NCBI GenBank assembly: GCA_018671895.1
Contig: JABHGV010000060.1
Location: 1 to 41,799 of the forward strand
Reading direction: 5' to 3'
Source: Rhodospirillaceae bacterium
Lineage (GTDB): Bacteria > Pseudomonadota > Alphaproteobacteria > Rhodospirillales > JABHCV01
DNA: 41,799 nucleotides
Position numbers and translations under genes: made by a program. The notes beneath the pieces are model-generated. The model saw only the letters and a program-made list of their open reading frames with translations. It did not search any database and was not told where the DNA came from. Below are positions 7,950 to 17,189 of this stretch, one piece after another (the first letter of the stretch is position 1; each line of letters starts with the position of its first letter).

Positions 7950-9017
7950 ATGACAATGGATAACAATTTACGCACCCTTCGCAATGCCGCCGGATTGACT
8001 CAGGCCGAACTGGCGGCCCGTGTCGGAGCCAGTCAGGGACAGATCGGGCGATTAGAGCGCAACCATCGACGTCTCAGCGATGACTGGGTTAAACGCATAT
8101 CCGATGCCCTCGGCATTTCAACCGATTCCTTGACCCTAACCAGCCCTGCCGACACAAACGATATCGAAAGCCTGCTGCCGACCCTGGAACGCATCGCAAA
8201 GGCACTGGAAAGACTGTCGCCCGACCCCGTGCACATGACAGATTTTGATGCCGCCGATGCTTTCGTCTGGCAAGCGGACGATGATTGGCTGGCTCCGGTA
8301 ACATCCGTCAACCGAGTCGATTTTGGGTTGTTGAAGGGAATTGATCACCAGTCTGACATCTTGCTCGCCAACACCATCAACTTCGCCCAAGGTCTGCCAG
8401 CCAACAACGCGCTGTTATGGGGGGCGCGGGGCACCGGTAAAAGCTCTCTGATCAAGGCGGTGCACGCCAAAGCCATCGATGGCTCAACAACCCGGGTGAT
8501 GCTGGTCGAAATTCATCGTGAAGACATCCCCACCCTGCCCCAATTGCTTACCTTATTGCGTGAAACGGACCGACGCTGTGTGCTGTTCTGCGACGACCTG
8601 TCGTTCGACGGTGAAGATGCCGGCTACAAATCCCTGAAGGCGGTGTTGGAAGGCGGCATCGAAGGACGCCCGGACAATGTCATTTTCTACGCCACGTCGA
8701 ACCGCCGACACCTGATGCCGCGCGACATGATCGACAACGAACGCTCGACTGCCATCAATCCATCGGAGGCGGTCGAGGAAAAGGTCTCGCTGTCGGACCG
8801 GTTCGGCCTGTGGCTTGGCTTTCATAATTGCGACCAGCAAACGTATCTAGACATCATTGATGGGTATGTTGCCCATCACCGCCTTGACGTTCCCGGCGAC
8901 GCGTTGCATGCACGCGCCAACGAATGGGCCGTTACGCGCGGCGCACGTTCGGGGCGTACCGCATGGCAGTTTATTCAGGATCTGGCAGGGCAACTTGGCC
9001 AGCGGCTAGACGTGTAA
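7950..9017 (+). CDS. XRE-type HTH fused to a DUF815 AAA ATPase
   Basis: This 355-residue protein has two parts. Residues about 6-62 form a Cro/C1-type helix-turn-helix (RTLRNAAGLTQAELAARVGA, then SQGQIGRLERN). After a linker, residues about 98-352 match the DUF815 family of AAA ATPases common in alphaproteobacteria: VNRVDFGLLKGID near 120, Walker A GARGTGKSS at 158-166, Walker B VLFCDDL at 211-217, and the sensor-like YATSNRRHLMPRDM. The usual DUF815 protein lacks the DNA-binding domain. The ATG at 7950 has CAGGGA upstream; an alternative ATG is at 7956. It is divergent from yajC, the expected location for DUF815. An ATP-dependent DNA-associated or regulatory function is inferred; the substrate is unknown. 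Confidence 0.88.
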   Translation: MTMDNNLRTLRNAAGLTQAELAARVGASQGQIGRLERNHRRLSDDWVKRISDALGISTDSLTLTSPADTNDIESLLPTLERIAKALERLSPDPVHMTDFDAADAFVWQADDDWLAPVTSVNRVDFGLLKGIDHQSDILLANTINFAQGLPANNALLWGARGTGKSSLIKAVHAKAIDGSTTRVMLVEIHREDIPTLPQLLTLLRETDRRCVLFCDDLSFDGEDAGYKSLKAVLEGGIEGRPDNVIFYATSNRRHLMPRDMIDNERSTAINPSEAVEEKVSLSDRFGLWLGFHNCDQQTYLDIIDGYVAHHRLDVPGDALHARANEWAVTRGARSGRTAWQFIQDLAGQLGQRLDV

Positions 9018-9076
9018 CGGAACGACAAATCCTATAGACTCTGTCGTAGATAGAGATTCTTACAGGCTTGGCTGCG

Positions 9077-10114
9077 ATGTTAAGAGCGACTTTCACCCGT
9101 GCGATGATGATCGGATTAGCCATTATACCGGTGGTATTCCTGTCTTCTGGTGCCCGCGCCGCCGATTGCGTCGATTTCCCGCAAGTTGCGTGGTGGAACG
9201 ATCTGACCCACGGCAAGGTCATCGCCTACGTCAATCAGAACCATAGCGGGGACTGGTCCGGATATATCGACAAATGGGCGCGTCAATTAACCAAGGTTCA
9301 GGCCCTGAAAGGGCTTGGCAAGGGAATTATCATCCCGAGCACCGGTGCCAAATTGGAAGGCATCGCACTTGACGATTACGTCAGCAAGCTGAAGCAGCGC
9401 GTTGAAATCAACACCTGTCTGGCCCTGCAAGCAGGCGCAAAAAATATCATTGCCAAGGCCGATGATATCGCAGCGAAAGCCCGGGCCGGTACTCCCCCGG
9501 CAGACCCGGAGTTTTCGCCTGAGGAGGCAGAAACTCTGGAGCAGGAACCCGACCTGTCCTCTCTTCCGGAACTGGAACCGGAACCCATGACCTTTGTTGA
9601 AGCGGTCAATGCGTTCAGGGACGACGAGCACGAAACGGCGATCAAGGCATTCAAACTGATGGCAAATGGCGGCGACGCCAATGCCCAGAACGCGTTGGGT
9701 TACATGTACCGGCGCGGTCTTGGTGCCGACAAGGACACGCTGCAATCCATGTTCTGGTATCGCAAGGCCGCCAAGCAAGGCAGCGCTGTGGCCCAATACA
9801 GTCTGGGTGAAATCACCCGCAAGGAAGGCCAGACCAAGGTCCAAAAGGCAGCAGCACTGGAGTGGATTACCAAGGCCGCAAAGCAGAATTACGGCGATGC
9901 TCAATTCACCCTCGGTCTTATCTTTTTCCAGGGCGAAGGCATTACCAAGGATATCAATGAATCCTATTTCTGGTTGGCGCTCGGCAATGAAAACAGCCAT
10001 GACAAATCAAGCCAGCTACTGGCCCATGTCGAAACCCTGATCGATGAAGACGCCAAGCTGGAACAAGACCAGAAAATTGAAAACTGGCTGTCGAAAGACA
10101 AGTCGGCGCAATAA
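9077..10114 (+). CDS. Secreted Sel1-repeat (TPR-like) protein
   Basis: The 345-residue product starts with a clear Sec signal peptide (positively charged RATFTR, hydrophobic MMIGLAIIPVVFL, cleavage after GARA), so it acts in the periplasm. Residues about 30-130 are a mixed domain with a Trp-rich beginning (VAWWNDLTHGKVIAYV). A Glu/Pro-rich linker follows (about 140-175). From about 180 to 320 come Sel1-like repeats, for example NAQNALGYMYRRGLG and AQYSLGEITRK and AQFTLGLIFFQGEGI. ATG 9077 is chosen over TTG 9068 because the signal peptide starts there and ACAGG lies at suitable distance. Sel1 proteins usually scaffold protein contacts; the partner is unknown. It converges on nlpD. Confidence 0.88.
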   Translation: MLRATFTRAMMIGLAIIPVVFLSSGARAADCVDFPQVAWWNDLTHGKVIAYVNQNHSGDWSGYIDKWARQLTKVQALKGLGKGIIIPSTGAKLEGIALDDYVSKLKQRVEINTCLALQAGAKNIIAKADDIAAKARAGTPPADPEFSPEEAETLEQEPDLSSLPELEPEPMTFVEAVNAFRDDEHETAIKAFKLMANGGDANAQNALGYMYRRGLGADKDTLQSMFWYRKAAKQGSAVAQYSLGEITRKEGQTKVQKAAALEWITKAAKQNYGDAQFTLGLIFFQGEGITKDINESYFWLALGNENSHDKSSQLLAHVETLIDEDAKLEQDQKIENWLSKDKSAQ

Positions 10115-10129
10115 CGCCGCCCTCTGCCT

Positions 10130-11038
10130 TTAAGACAAATGCTTCAACGGGTCGACCGCCCGCTTGCCCTTGCGAAGCTCGAAATGCAATTGCGGTGACT
10201 TTACGCCGCCCGATGACCCGACCTTGGCGATGGTCTGCCCCTTCATTATTTTCTCGCCGCGTTTCACCAGCAATTTCTGGTTATGGGCATAAGCCGTAAT
10301 CCAGCCGTCAGAATGTTTGATCAAAAGCAGATTGCCGAACCCGCGCAATTCATTTCCGGCATACGCAACGACACCGTTTTCAGCCGCCTTGACCGATGCC
10401 CCGACCGGGGCCTGAATATTGATGCCGTCGTTTTGCAGGCCCTTTTCCTTGGCCCCGAATTTCGACATCACCCTGCCCTTTACCGGCCACGTGAACCGAC
10501 CGCTGCGCTTCGGCGGTCTCGATACGGCTTTCGATGCCGTCTGGCGGCTGGCTGTAATTGTCTTTCGCTTCGCCGCCGTCGGTTTTTGCCACGCCACTTT
10601 TGCGGTGTTGGTTCCCGAACCGCCACTTGGCAGGCGCAGTTTTTGTCCGACCCGGATCGTATAGGGCTTGCGAATGCCGTTGATACGCGCGATGGCATAC
10701 ATGTTGGCGTCATAGCCTTCGGCGATGGTGCTCAAGGTGTCACCCCGTTTGACGACGTGAATGCGATCGCGCATCAGGACGATGCGTTGCCCAACTTTCA
10801 GCACATAAGGCGGTCTCAGGCTGTTGGCTTCGATGATGTTGCGGGCCGATACACGGTGGCGGCGCGACAGGCCATAGACCGTATCACCTTTGCCGACAAT
10901 GACCGCACTGGCACCAACGAATGAGCTAGAACTGACGAGCGGACGATTGGCCGAACGCGGACCATCAGGCGGCGGCCACTCGGCCCAACCGCAGGCGCTG
11001 AGCGTAAACAGCAGAAAAATGGTGCTCAAACGAATCAT
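10130..11038 (-). CDS. nlpD: NlpD-like lipoprotein with LysM and degenerate LytM domains
   Basis: This 302-residue lipoprotein probably activates a cell-wall amidase at the division septum, as NlpD does. The start at 11038 gives a lipoprotein signal (STIFLLFTLSAC with lipobox LSAC). Two LysM domains follow (GDTVYGLSRRHRVSARNIIE and GDTLSTIAEGYDANMYAIAR), then a Lys/Ala/Thr-rich linker, then an M23/LytM domain (about residues 195-300). In that domain the zinc-binding HxxxD is replaced by NDGIN and the first His of HxH by Gln (PQLHFEL), as in non-hydrolytic NlpD/EnvC proteins. It follows surE and pcm in the same order as in gammaproteobacteria. Upstream in-frame codons are only a translated repeat and are excluded. 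Confidence 0.88.
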   Translation of the reverse strand: MIRLSTIFLLFTLSACGWAEWPPPDGPRSANRPLVSSSSFVGASAVIVGKGDTVYGLSRRHRVSARNIIEANSLRPPYVLKVGQRIVLMRDRIHVVKRGDTLSTIAEGYDANMYAIARINGIRKPYTIRVGQKLRLPSGGSGTNTAKVAWQKPTAAKRKTITASRQTASKAVSRPPKRSGRFTWPVKGRVMSKFGAKEKGLQNDGINIQAPVGASVKAAENGVVAYAGNELRGFGNLLLIKHSDGWITAYAHNQKLLVKRGEKIMKGQTIAKVGSSGGVKSPQLHFELRKGKRAVDPLKHLS

Positions 11039-11067
11039 TGCGGGATTATCGCACAAAGACAGACTGG

Positions 11068-11087
11068 ATTCCCGCCTTCGCGGGAAT
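11068..11087. repeat. 20-bp palindromic repeat of the dRS3 type
   Basis: ATTCCCGC-CTTC-GCGGGAAT is a perfect 8-bp-arm palindrome that fits the ATTCCC-N8-GGGAAT form of the dispersed dRS3 repeats known from Neisseria and seen in many other proteobacteria. Its translation produces the familiar FPRRRES peptide, which explains the false N-terminal extension of nlpD. It lies alone in the pcm-nlpD gap. Confidence 0.75.
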
Positions 11088-11211
11088 GACGGACAAAAAT
11101 ATGGCTCCTGCACCCAATCTTGTTTTAACTTCCAGAGGCCTCGCCGCAGGAGGCGCGCCACATATGGTCAGGCTTCCAGAATCGTTGCCCCGCAGGACAC
11201 CATAAAAAAAA

Positions 11212-11847
11212 CTACCCTTGATCGCCCTCGACCAGGGGCACGAATCGGGTAATGCCCAACTCTTCGGTCTCGACACCGTCTTCAGTACGGGTGACGCGCA
11301 ACAGCCGCTGGTCATGTTCATCCCGGCCATCATTGACCGGCACCACCATGATGCCGCCGACGGCCAGTTGCTCGACCAGCATCGGCGGAATGTCGTGGGC
11401 CGCGGCGGTGACGATAATACGCTCGAAGGGTGCCTGTTCGGGCCAGCCGTGGCTACCGTCGCCGCATTTTGTCGTGATATTGGTCAGGCGCTGGGCGACA
11501 AAACGTTCTTCGGCCCCTTGCATCAACTCGCGATAGCGCTCGATGGTGTAGAGCCTGCGACACAACAGCGCCAACACCGAAGACTGATAGCCCGACCCGG
11601 TGCCAATTTCCAAAACCTTCATCCGGTCGGTCAGGTTCAGCGCCTGTGTCATCAGGGCGACGGTCAGCGGCTGGCTAATGGTCTGATGGTGACCGATGGG
11701 CAGGGCGATATTCTCATAAGACTTGTCGCGAATGGCCTCGGGCACGAAATCTTCGCGCGGTACCCGTTCCATGGCCTGCATGACCTGCTTGTTGTCGATG
11801 CCGCCACGGCGCAGCGCCAGAATCAATTGCGCTCTGCTGTCTTCCAC
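11212..11847 (-). CDS. pcm: Protein-L-isoaspartate O-methyltransferase
   Basis: Pcm repairs spontaneously damaged L-isoaspartyl residues by S-adenosylmethionine-dependent methylation. The 211-residue protein carries the family motifs: the substrate loop HHQTISQPL near residue 53, SAM motif I VLEIGTGSGYQS near residue 78, and the conserved IIVTAAAHDIPPMLVEQL near residue 145. It starts with GTG overlapping the surE stop by one base (TAGTG), which implies translational coupling. The next gene, nlpD, is 173 bases away. A second, divergent PCMT-family gene lies at 40051-40701. Confidence 0.95.
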   Translation of the reverse strand: MEDSRAQLILALRRGGIDNKQVMQAMERVPREDFVPEAIRDKSYENIALPIGHHQTISQPLTVALMTQALNLTDRMKVLEIGTGSGYQSSVLALLCRRLYTIERYRELMQGAEERFVAQRLTNITTKCGDGSHGWPEQAPFERIIVTAAAHDIPPMLVEQLAVGGIMVVPVNDGRDEHDQRLLRVTRTEDGVETEELGITRFVPLVEGDQG

Positions 11848-12626
11848 TAGAAAAATTCTTTCAGTTTTTTCAAGGTCGCTCGGTGCGTCATGTCGACGCT
11901 CAACGGTGTGATCGCCACGGCCCCCCGGTTGACGGCTTCAAGGTCGGTGCCTTTCAAAAACCTGTCTTCGACACGCTGCGGGCCAACCCAAAAATACGGC
12001 TCGCCGCGCGGATCGGTACCGTGTTGCAAATCACCACCGATCTTGCGCCGCCCCTGTCGCGTCACTTCAATGCCGCTGACCTTATTCGCTGGTACGTCGG
12101 GGAAATTAACGTTCATCAGCACCGTCGGCTGAAAATCGACACGCGCCAGACCCTTCAGAATTTTTGGCAGCCAGTGTTCAGCCGTCGACCACTTGGTCGG
12201 GTGTCCGTCCTCAGTCACCTGCGACAGCGCAACTGCTGGCAGTCCCATCAGGGTCCCTTCAAGGGCTGCGGCCACTGTGCCGGAATAGGTTACGTCTTCG
12301 CCCAGATTGCCGCCCCGGTTAACACCAGACAGTACCAAGTCCGGACGCTTGTCCTTCATCACTTCGTTGACGCCCAACAGCACACTGTCGGTCGGCGTAC
12401 CATTGATGGCAAACCGACGGGCCGAGACCTTGCGAATACGCAGCGGCTGACGCAGGGTCAGGGAATGGGCGGCGGCGCTTTGTTCGGTTTCCGGTGCAAC
12501 GACCCAGACCTCGCCTGCCAGTTTGCGCATGGTGCGCTCCAGCATTTTCAGCCCCGGCGCATTAATGCCGTCATCGTTGGAAATCAGCACCCGCGCCTTC
12601 GACAGTTTGGGCACCCGCTTAAACAT
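11847..12626 (-). CDS. surE: 5'/3'-nucleotidase SurE
   Basis: SurE is a metal-dependent survival phosphatase acting on nucleoside monophosphates. The 259-residue protein has the N-terminal metal-binding [14 protein letters not shown], the conserved [11 protein letters not shown] near residue 98, the [21 protein letters not shown] block and C-terminal DMTHRATL. The start at 12626 is selected because the nucleotide-binding strand follows at once and the gene then overlaps the end of serS by 8 bases; the longer frame is antisense-like sequence within serS. It is coupled to pcm downstream. Confidence 0.95.
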   Translation of the reverse strand: MFKRVPKLSKARVLISNDDGINAPGLKMLERTMRKLAGEVWVVAPETEQSAAAHSLTLRQPLRIRKVSARRFAINGTPTDSVLLGVNEVMKDKRPDLVLSGVNRGGNLGEDVTYSGTVAAALEGTLMGLPAVALSQVTEDGHPTKWSTAEHWLPKILKGLARVDFQPTVLMNVNFPDVPANKVSGIEVTRQGRRKIGGDLQHGTDPRGEPYFWVGPQRVEDRFLKGTDLEAVNRGAVAITPLSVDMTHRATLKKLKEFF

Positions 12627-13896
12627 CGCCGCCGATAACCTTGAGGCCGCCCATATAGGGCTGCAACGCATCGGGCACGACGATGGAACCATCGGCCTGC
12701 TGATAATTCTCGAGCACCGCAATCAGAGTGCGCCCAACCGCCAGTCCCGATCCGTTCAGGGTATGGACGAAACGCGTCGACTTCTCGCCGGTCGCACGAC
12801 AGCGGGCCTTCATCCGTCGCGCCTGAAAATCGCCACAGGTCGAACAACTTGATATTTCCCGATAACGGTCCTGACCGGGCAACCAGACTTCCAGGTCATA
12901 GGTCTTGCGCGCCCCGAAACCCAAATCGCCTGTGCACAGCGTCACCACCCGGTACGGCAGCTCAAGCCGTTGCAAGACGGCCTCTGCACAACCAGCCATG
13001 CGTTCCAGCTCGGCGTCTGATTGGTCGGGCGTCACCACCGAGACCATTTCGACCTTGGAAAACTGATGCTGGCGGATCATGCCGCGGGTGTCCTTGCCCG
13101 CCGACCCTGCTTCGGAACGGAAGCACCATGTCATCGCGGTATAGCGGCGCGGCATGGTTTCCTCGTCAAGAATTTCACCGGCGACGATATTGGTCAGCGG
13201 AACTTCCGCCGTTGGAATCAGCCACAGGTCATCTTCGGTCTTGAACAGGTCTTCGCCAAACTTTGGCAGCTGGCCGGTTCCGTACAGCGCACTGTCGCGA
13301 ACCAACGCCGGTGGATTGACTTCCAGTAATTCGTGTTCTGTCGTGTGCATGTCCAGCATCAGCGACATCAGGGCACGTTCCATGCGGGCCAGCGGGCCAG
13401 ACAACAACACGAACCGGGCACCTGACATTTTCGCCGCGGTTTCGAAGTCCATCAACCCCAGCGCTTCGCCCAGGTCGAAATGCTCTTTCGCCTCGAAATC
13501 TAAACTTGGCGGCGTTCCCCATGTGCGTTCTTCGCGGTTGTCGTCTTCGTCCGCCCCGTCTGGCACATCGTCCAGCGGCAGATTGGGAATTCCCATCAGC
13601 ACATCGTTCAGTTTGTCCGTTGCTATACGCGCCTCTTCCTCGGCTTCGCTTTGCGCCTGTTTGGAACGCGATACCTCGGCGATAATTTCAGACGCATCCT
13701 CGCCACTGGCTTTGGCGACACCAATCTGTTTCGACAGCTTGTTGCGCTCGGCCTGAATTTCCTGGGCCCGGGTCTCGGCATCGCGGCGCGTTTTGTCCAG
13801 TTCGATCAGACCAGCCGACATGCCGTCCAGCTTGCGTCGGGCCAAACCCGCGTCGAAAGCCTCGGCATTATCCCTGATCCATTTAATATCGAACAT
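12619..13896 (-). CDS. serS: Seryl-tRNA synthetase
   Basis: SerS charges tRNA-Ser (and tRNA-Sec). The 425-residue class II synthetase begins [15 protein letters not shown], with the N-terminal long coiled coil covering about residues 25-100. The catalytic core shows motif 2 with [14 protein letters not shown] and the [10 protein letters not shown] strand, and motif 3 with [18 protein letters not shown]. It follows tatC by 6 bases and overlaps surE by 8, so it is inside the same minus-strand operon. Confidence 0.98.
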   Translation of the reverse strand: MFDIKWIRDNAEAFDAGLARRKLDGMSAGLIELDKTRRDAETRAQEIQAERNKLSKQIGVAKASGEDASEIIAEVSRSKQAQSEAEEEARIATDKLNDVLMGIPNLPLDDVPDGADEDDNREERTWGTPPSLDFEAKEHFDLGEALGLMDFETAAKMSGARFVLLSGPLARMERALMSLMLDMHTTEHELLEVNPPALVRDSALYGTGQLPKFGEDLFKTEDDLWLIPTAEVPLTNIVAGEILDEETMPRRYTAMTWCFRSEAGSAGKDTRGMIRQHQFSKVEMVSVVTPDQSDAELERMAGCAEAVLQRLELPYRVVTLCTGDLGFGARKTYDLEVWLPGQDRYREISSCSTCGDFQARRMKARCRATGEKSTRFVHTLNGSGLAVGRTLIAVLENYQQADGSIVVPDALQPYMGGLKVIGGDV

Positions 13897-13902
13897 GCGC
13901 CC

Positions 13903-14796
13903 CTATACCTTTGCTTCGTCGTCGTCTTTGTCTTTGCCTTTGTTTTTGTTTTTGTCTTTGTCCTTGTCTTTGTCTTCTTCGTCATCGGTGTCGGCTTCAT
14001 CGTCCGGGTCTTTCCGATCGCGCTCTATCATTGCAACAGAAATAATGGAAATTTCGTATAGCAGGATTGTCGGCAGGGCGAGACCGATCTGGCTGATGAC
14101 ATCGGGTGGTGTCAGGATGGCGGCGGCAACGAAAGCCAGAACAATGGCGTAACGGCGCTTGTCGCGCATGCCCTTGGCGGTAACGATGCCGACCCGACCC
14201 AACAGGGTCATCAGGACCGGCAGTTCGAAACACAGGCCGAAGGCGAAAATTAACTGCATGACCAGCGACAGGTATTGGTCGACCTTGGCTTCCAGCTGGA
14301 TCGGCAGCGTGCCCGCACCGCCGACAGACTCAAAGCCTAAGAAAAATGACCATGCCATCGGAAAAATTAAGTAATAGACCAGCGCCCCACCCATGAAGAA
14401 AAGCACCGGGGTCATGACCAGGAATGGCAAGAATGCCTTTTTTTCATCCTTGTACAGACCCGGCGCGATAAATAGCCACATTTGCATGGCAATGAACGGG
14501 AACGACAAGAACAGGGCGGCGAAAAACGCCACCTTGATATAGGTGAAGAACGCTTCGTGCAGCGCGGTAAAGATTAGCCGGCGATTATTTCCCGTGCCGT
14601 CCATGTCGCCCATAACATCGGCCAACGGCTTGACCAGAAAGTTATAGATATCGGGCGCAAAGAAGTAACAGATGAAAAACAACACGATCAGGGCCGCAAA
14701 CGATTTCATCAATCGCCCGCGAAATTCAATCAGATGCTCCAGCAAGGGGGCCTTGCTGCCATCAATATTCTCCAATGATTCCTGTTGTTCTGCCAT
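13903..14796 (-). CDS. tatC: Twin-arginine translocase subunit TatC
   Basis: TatC is the six-helix core of the Tat pathway that recognises twin-arginine signal peptides and exports folded proteins. The 297-residue protein shows the N-terminal [12 protein letters not shown], the FEXP-like region, the [13 protein letters not shown] block (written here as [15 protein letters not shown]) and the [14 protein letters not shown] helix. The C-terminus is unusual: the last ~35 residues are almost only Asp, Lys, Glu and Asn in short repeats. Its ATG overlaps the tatB stop (ATGA), so translation is coupled. Confidence 0.97.
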   Translation of the reverse strand: MAEQQESLENIDGSKAPLLEHLIEFRGRLMKSFAALIVLFFICYFFAPDIYNFLVKPLADVMGDMDGTGNNRRLIFTALHEAFFTYIKVAFFAALFLSFPFIAMQMWLFIAPGLYKDEKKAFLPFLVMTPVLFFMGGALVYYLIFPMAWSFFLGFESVGGAGTLPIQLEAKVDQYLSLVMQLIFAFGLCFELPVLMTLLGRVGIVTAKGMRDKRRYAIVLAFVAAAILTPPDVISQIGLALPTILLYEISIISVAMIERDRKDPDDEADTDDEEDKDKDKDKNKNKGKDKDDDEAKV

Positions 14797-15236
14797 CAGG
14801 CGTCCTTGTCGTCCTTCGTCGTCTCCACGTTACTTTCTTCTACGGGAGCGTCGAGTTCCTCTACAGAAGCGTTGAGCTCCTCAACAGGAGCATCAAGTTC
14901 CTCTACAGGATCATCGAGGGATCCGGCCTTGTTTAATTCATCGGTAACGTCGGTCATGTCCAGGTCTTTGGCAATGTCACCATCGGGGTCCAGGGCCTCT
15001 TCGATAGAGTTGGGGATATCGTCACCACCAACATCGGTGATCTGTTTGCGAATGTCTTCCAGATCAGCCTCGCGGACAACATCGTCGATGCCATTCTGAA
15101 AGTCGCGGGCCATCATCCGGCCTTTGCGCAAGAGGCCCATAACAGCACGCAGTGTGCGCGGCAAATCCTTCGGGCCAACGACGACGATGACCAGAACGGC
15201 AACGATGAATAATTCCTGCCAGCCGATGTCGAACAT
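14796..15236 (-). CDS. tatB: Twin-arginine translocase subunit TatB
   Basis: TatB works with TatC as the twin-arginine signal receptor. The 146-residue protein begins with the typical [27 protein letters not shown]: one membrane helix, then the amphipathic helix. After about residue 60 it becomes acidic. Near the C-terminus a short repeat of the form [21 protein letters not shown] occurs about four times (DNA 14835-14915), which is not part of the conserved domain. It is followed by tatC with an ATGA overlap and preceded by tatA. Confidence 0.95.
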   Translation of the reverse strand: MFDIGWQELFIVAVLVIVVVGPKDLPRTLRAVMGLLRKGRMMARDFQNGIDDVVREADLEDIRKQITDVGGDDIPNSIEEALDPDGDIAKDLDMTDVTDELNKAGSLDDPVEELDAPVEELNASVEELDAPVEESNVETTKDDKDA

Positions 15237-15297
15237 GGCGGACTCATACTCCAGTCATGGGGAAATTAGGCCGGGAATTCACCCGGCCATGAAAGAC

Positions 15298-15555
15298 TTA
15301 ACCGTTTTTGGCTTCGTCGGACTGCTTGGCGGTATCCACCGTTTCGGTTTTATCCGAATCCAGGGTTTTTGTAGCTTCTTCGCCATCGCCACCTTCGCCA
15401 CCTTCGCCACCTTCTTCGTCCTTCATACCCTTCTTGAAAGACTTCAGGCCTTTGCCGAAATCACCCATCAGCGCGGAAATTTTTCCCTTGCCGCCGAACA
15501 GCACGAGGACAACCGCCAAAACGATTAACCAATGCCAAATACTGAATGCGCCCAT
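15298..15555 (-). CDS. tatA: Twin-arginine translocase subunit TatA
   Basis: TatA oligomerises to form the transport conduit. The 85-residue protein starts [27 protein letters not shown], a single membrane helix with the FG hinge, then the amphipathic helix ([16 protein letters not shown]). The tail is Glu/Gly-rich (repeats of EGG encoded by 9-bp DNA repeats near 15390-15415). It lies 61 bases upstream of tatB. The 97-base gap to scpB upstream contains no clear terminator. Confidence 0.96.
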   Translation of the reverse strand: MGAFSIWHWLIVLAVVLVLFGGKGKISALMGDFGKGLKSFKKGMKDEEGGEGGEGGDGEEATKTLDSDKTETVDTAKQSDEAKNG

Positions 15556-15652
15556 AATATTTTTCTCTCTTAAATTCGCTTAGTTGTTAAGGTCGGCGGA
15601 TAATGGCAGAAACCCGGTAACAGGGCAACGCCGCCGCCATCAATGCTGTATA

Positions 15653-16351
15653 TTAACCTGCGTCCGGGTCAAGGGGCTCTGGTGCTTCGTTCTCGTCGCC
15701 TTCCGCCAAATGCGGGGCCAGCGGCAGAATACCGTTTTCAGGTTCTTCGTCTGTCTCGCCACGCGCTTCGTCGGCCGTTGCTGCGACCGTGCCGCTGACA
15801 CGATAGGCGTCTATGGCCGGGCGTTTATCCAGTAACCCGGCGGCTTTCAACTCGTCCGTGCCCGGCAGGTCCTTGATGCTTTCCAGTCCAAAATGGTCAA
15901 GGAACACATCCGTCGTCCCCCATGTTGTCGGGCGGCCCGGCGTTTTCCGTCGACCACGGGGGCGGACCCAGCCTTCCTCGAACAACGTATCCAGGGTTCC
16001 CTTGGACAAGCTGACACCACGAATTTCTTCAATTTCGCCACGGGTGACAGGCTGGTGATAGGCGATTATCGCCAGCGTTTCGATGGTCGCGCGCCCAAGC
16101 TTGCGCTGCACATCGATTTCCCGATTCAGCAAAGTGGTCATATCGGGTGCCGTGCGAAACGCCCATGAACCACCGGCCTTGACCAGATTAATGCCGCGAT
16201 CAGCGTAATGTTCCTGCAACTGGACCATCAACGGCTCGATGTCCGTTCCTTCAGGCAAGCGGTGGGCAAGCGATTTCTCGGCCACGGGTCCCTCTGATGA
16301 AAACAGGTACGCCTCAATTAATTTCAGGTTCTGGTTCAAGGCGTCACTCAT
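15653..16351 (-). CDS. scpB: Segregation and condensation protein ScpB
   Basis: ScpB is the winged-helix subunit (kite) that, with ScpA, completes the SMC condensin ring for chromosome organisation. The 232-residue protein contains the conserved LIEAYLFSSEGPV start and the signature TIETLAIIAYHQPVTRGEIE near residue 95, followed by RGRRKTPGRPTTWGTT. The last ~50 residues are an acidic, poorly conserved tail. The start codon overlaps the scpA stop (ATGA). Confidence 0.95.
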   Translation of the reverse strand: MSDALNQNLKLIEAYLFSSEGPVAEKSLAHRLPEGTDIEPLMVQLQEHYADRGINLVKAGGSWAFRTAPDMTTLLNREIDVQRKLGRATIETLAIIAYHQPVTRGEIEEIRGVSLSKGTLDTLFEEGWVRPRGRRKTPGRPTTWGTTDVFLDHFGLESIKDLPGTDELKAAGLLDKRPAIDAYRVSGTVAATADEARGETDEEPENGILPLAPHLAEGDENEAPEPLDPDAG

Positions 16352-17187
16352 CCGTTATCGTTTCCTGCATTGGTTTCGGCTTCAGTCCCGGTATCGGTAT
16401 CGGGTCGGCTTTTCAGGTCATCTTCTGAACTGCGGATGTAGATTTGCCCGAAAGTAGCGTTCTGACGCAACCGTAATTTTCCTTCCCGCGCCATTTCAAG
16501 GCTGGCAGCAAAGGTCGAGGCTATGGCCGAACGCAGCCCAAGGCCGTCTTTCATACCCTTGGGCAGGTATCCCGACAACACCTGCCAGTCGGGTGTTTTG
16601 CCAACCAGCGTATGCAATCGTTCCAGCGCATCATCGACACTGTAGATATCCCAGGCCTCGATATGCAGCGTTCCATCTGAATTTTGGCGTTTCTGTGATC
16701 CATAGCATTTCAACAGATCGAACAGGGTCACGTCGAAAATCGTGTTCTGGCTGGTGGTGAATTTTTCTGGCTCGCCGCGGGAAAAGAAGTCTTGGCCCAG
16801 CCTGCCCCGGGCCATCAATCGGGCACCCGCATTCTGCATGGATTCAAGACGCTTCAACTGGAAGGCCAGTGCGGCGGCCATTTCCTCGCCGCTGGGTTCG
16901 CCTTCTTCGGAAAGGTCGGGCAGCAACAATCGCGATTTTAAATAGGCCAGCCACGCCGCCATCACCAGATAGTCGGCCGCCAGTTCCAGATTGGTTTTAC
17001 GGACCTCGGCGACAAACGCCAGATACTGGTCGGCCAGTTGAACGATGGATATCTGGGTGATATCGACTTTCTGGTCACGGGCCAGCGTCAGCAGCACATC
17101 AATGGGGCCTTCGAAACCGTCAATATCGACGACGAAGGCGGATGCGCTGTCATCGGACGGCGTCTCGGCCAGATCAAATTCGTCCAT
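16348..17187 (-). CDS. scpA: Segregation and condensation protein ScpA
   Basis: ScpA is the kleisin that links the SMC heads. The 279-residue protein has the N-terminal FEGPIDVLLTLARDQKVDI block near residue 25, then AADYLVMAAWLAYLKSRLLLP, and the C-terminal winged-helix segment (REGKLRLRQNATFGQIYI). I start it at ATG 17187; the frame also allows TTG 17202, which lies inside a tandem repeat. Four 14-bp repeats, each carrying GTGGAAA on the coding strand, occupy the space immediately upstream and probably supply the ribosome binding site. Coupled to scpB. Confidence 0.94.
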   Translation of the reverse strand: MDEFDLAETPSDDSASAFVVDIDGFEGPIDVLLTLARDQKVDITQISIVQLADQYLAFVAEVRKTNLELAADYLVMAAWLAYLKSRLLLPDLSEEGEPSGEEMAAALAFQLKRLESMQNAGARLMARGRLGQDFFSRGEPEKFTTSQNTIFDVTLFDLLKCYGSQKRQNSDGTLHIEAWDIYSVDDALERLHTLVGKTPDWQVLSGYLPKGMKDGLGLRSAIASTFAASLEMAREGKLRLRQNATFGQIYIRSSEDDLKSRPDTDTGTEAETNAGNDNG

Positions 17188-17189
17188 AT

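Noticed and set aside
11039-11161. N-terminal extension of nlpD containing FPRRRES
   Set aside because: It is the translation of a palindromic repeat; the lipoprotein signal starts at 11038.
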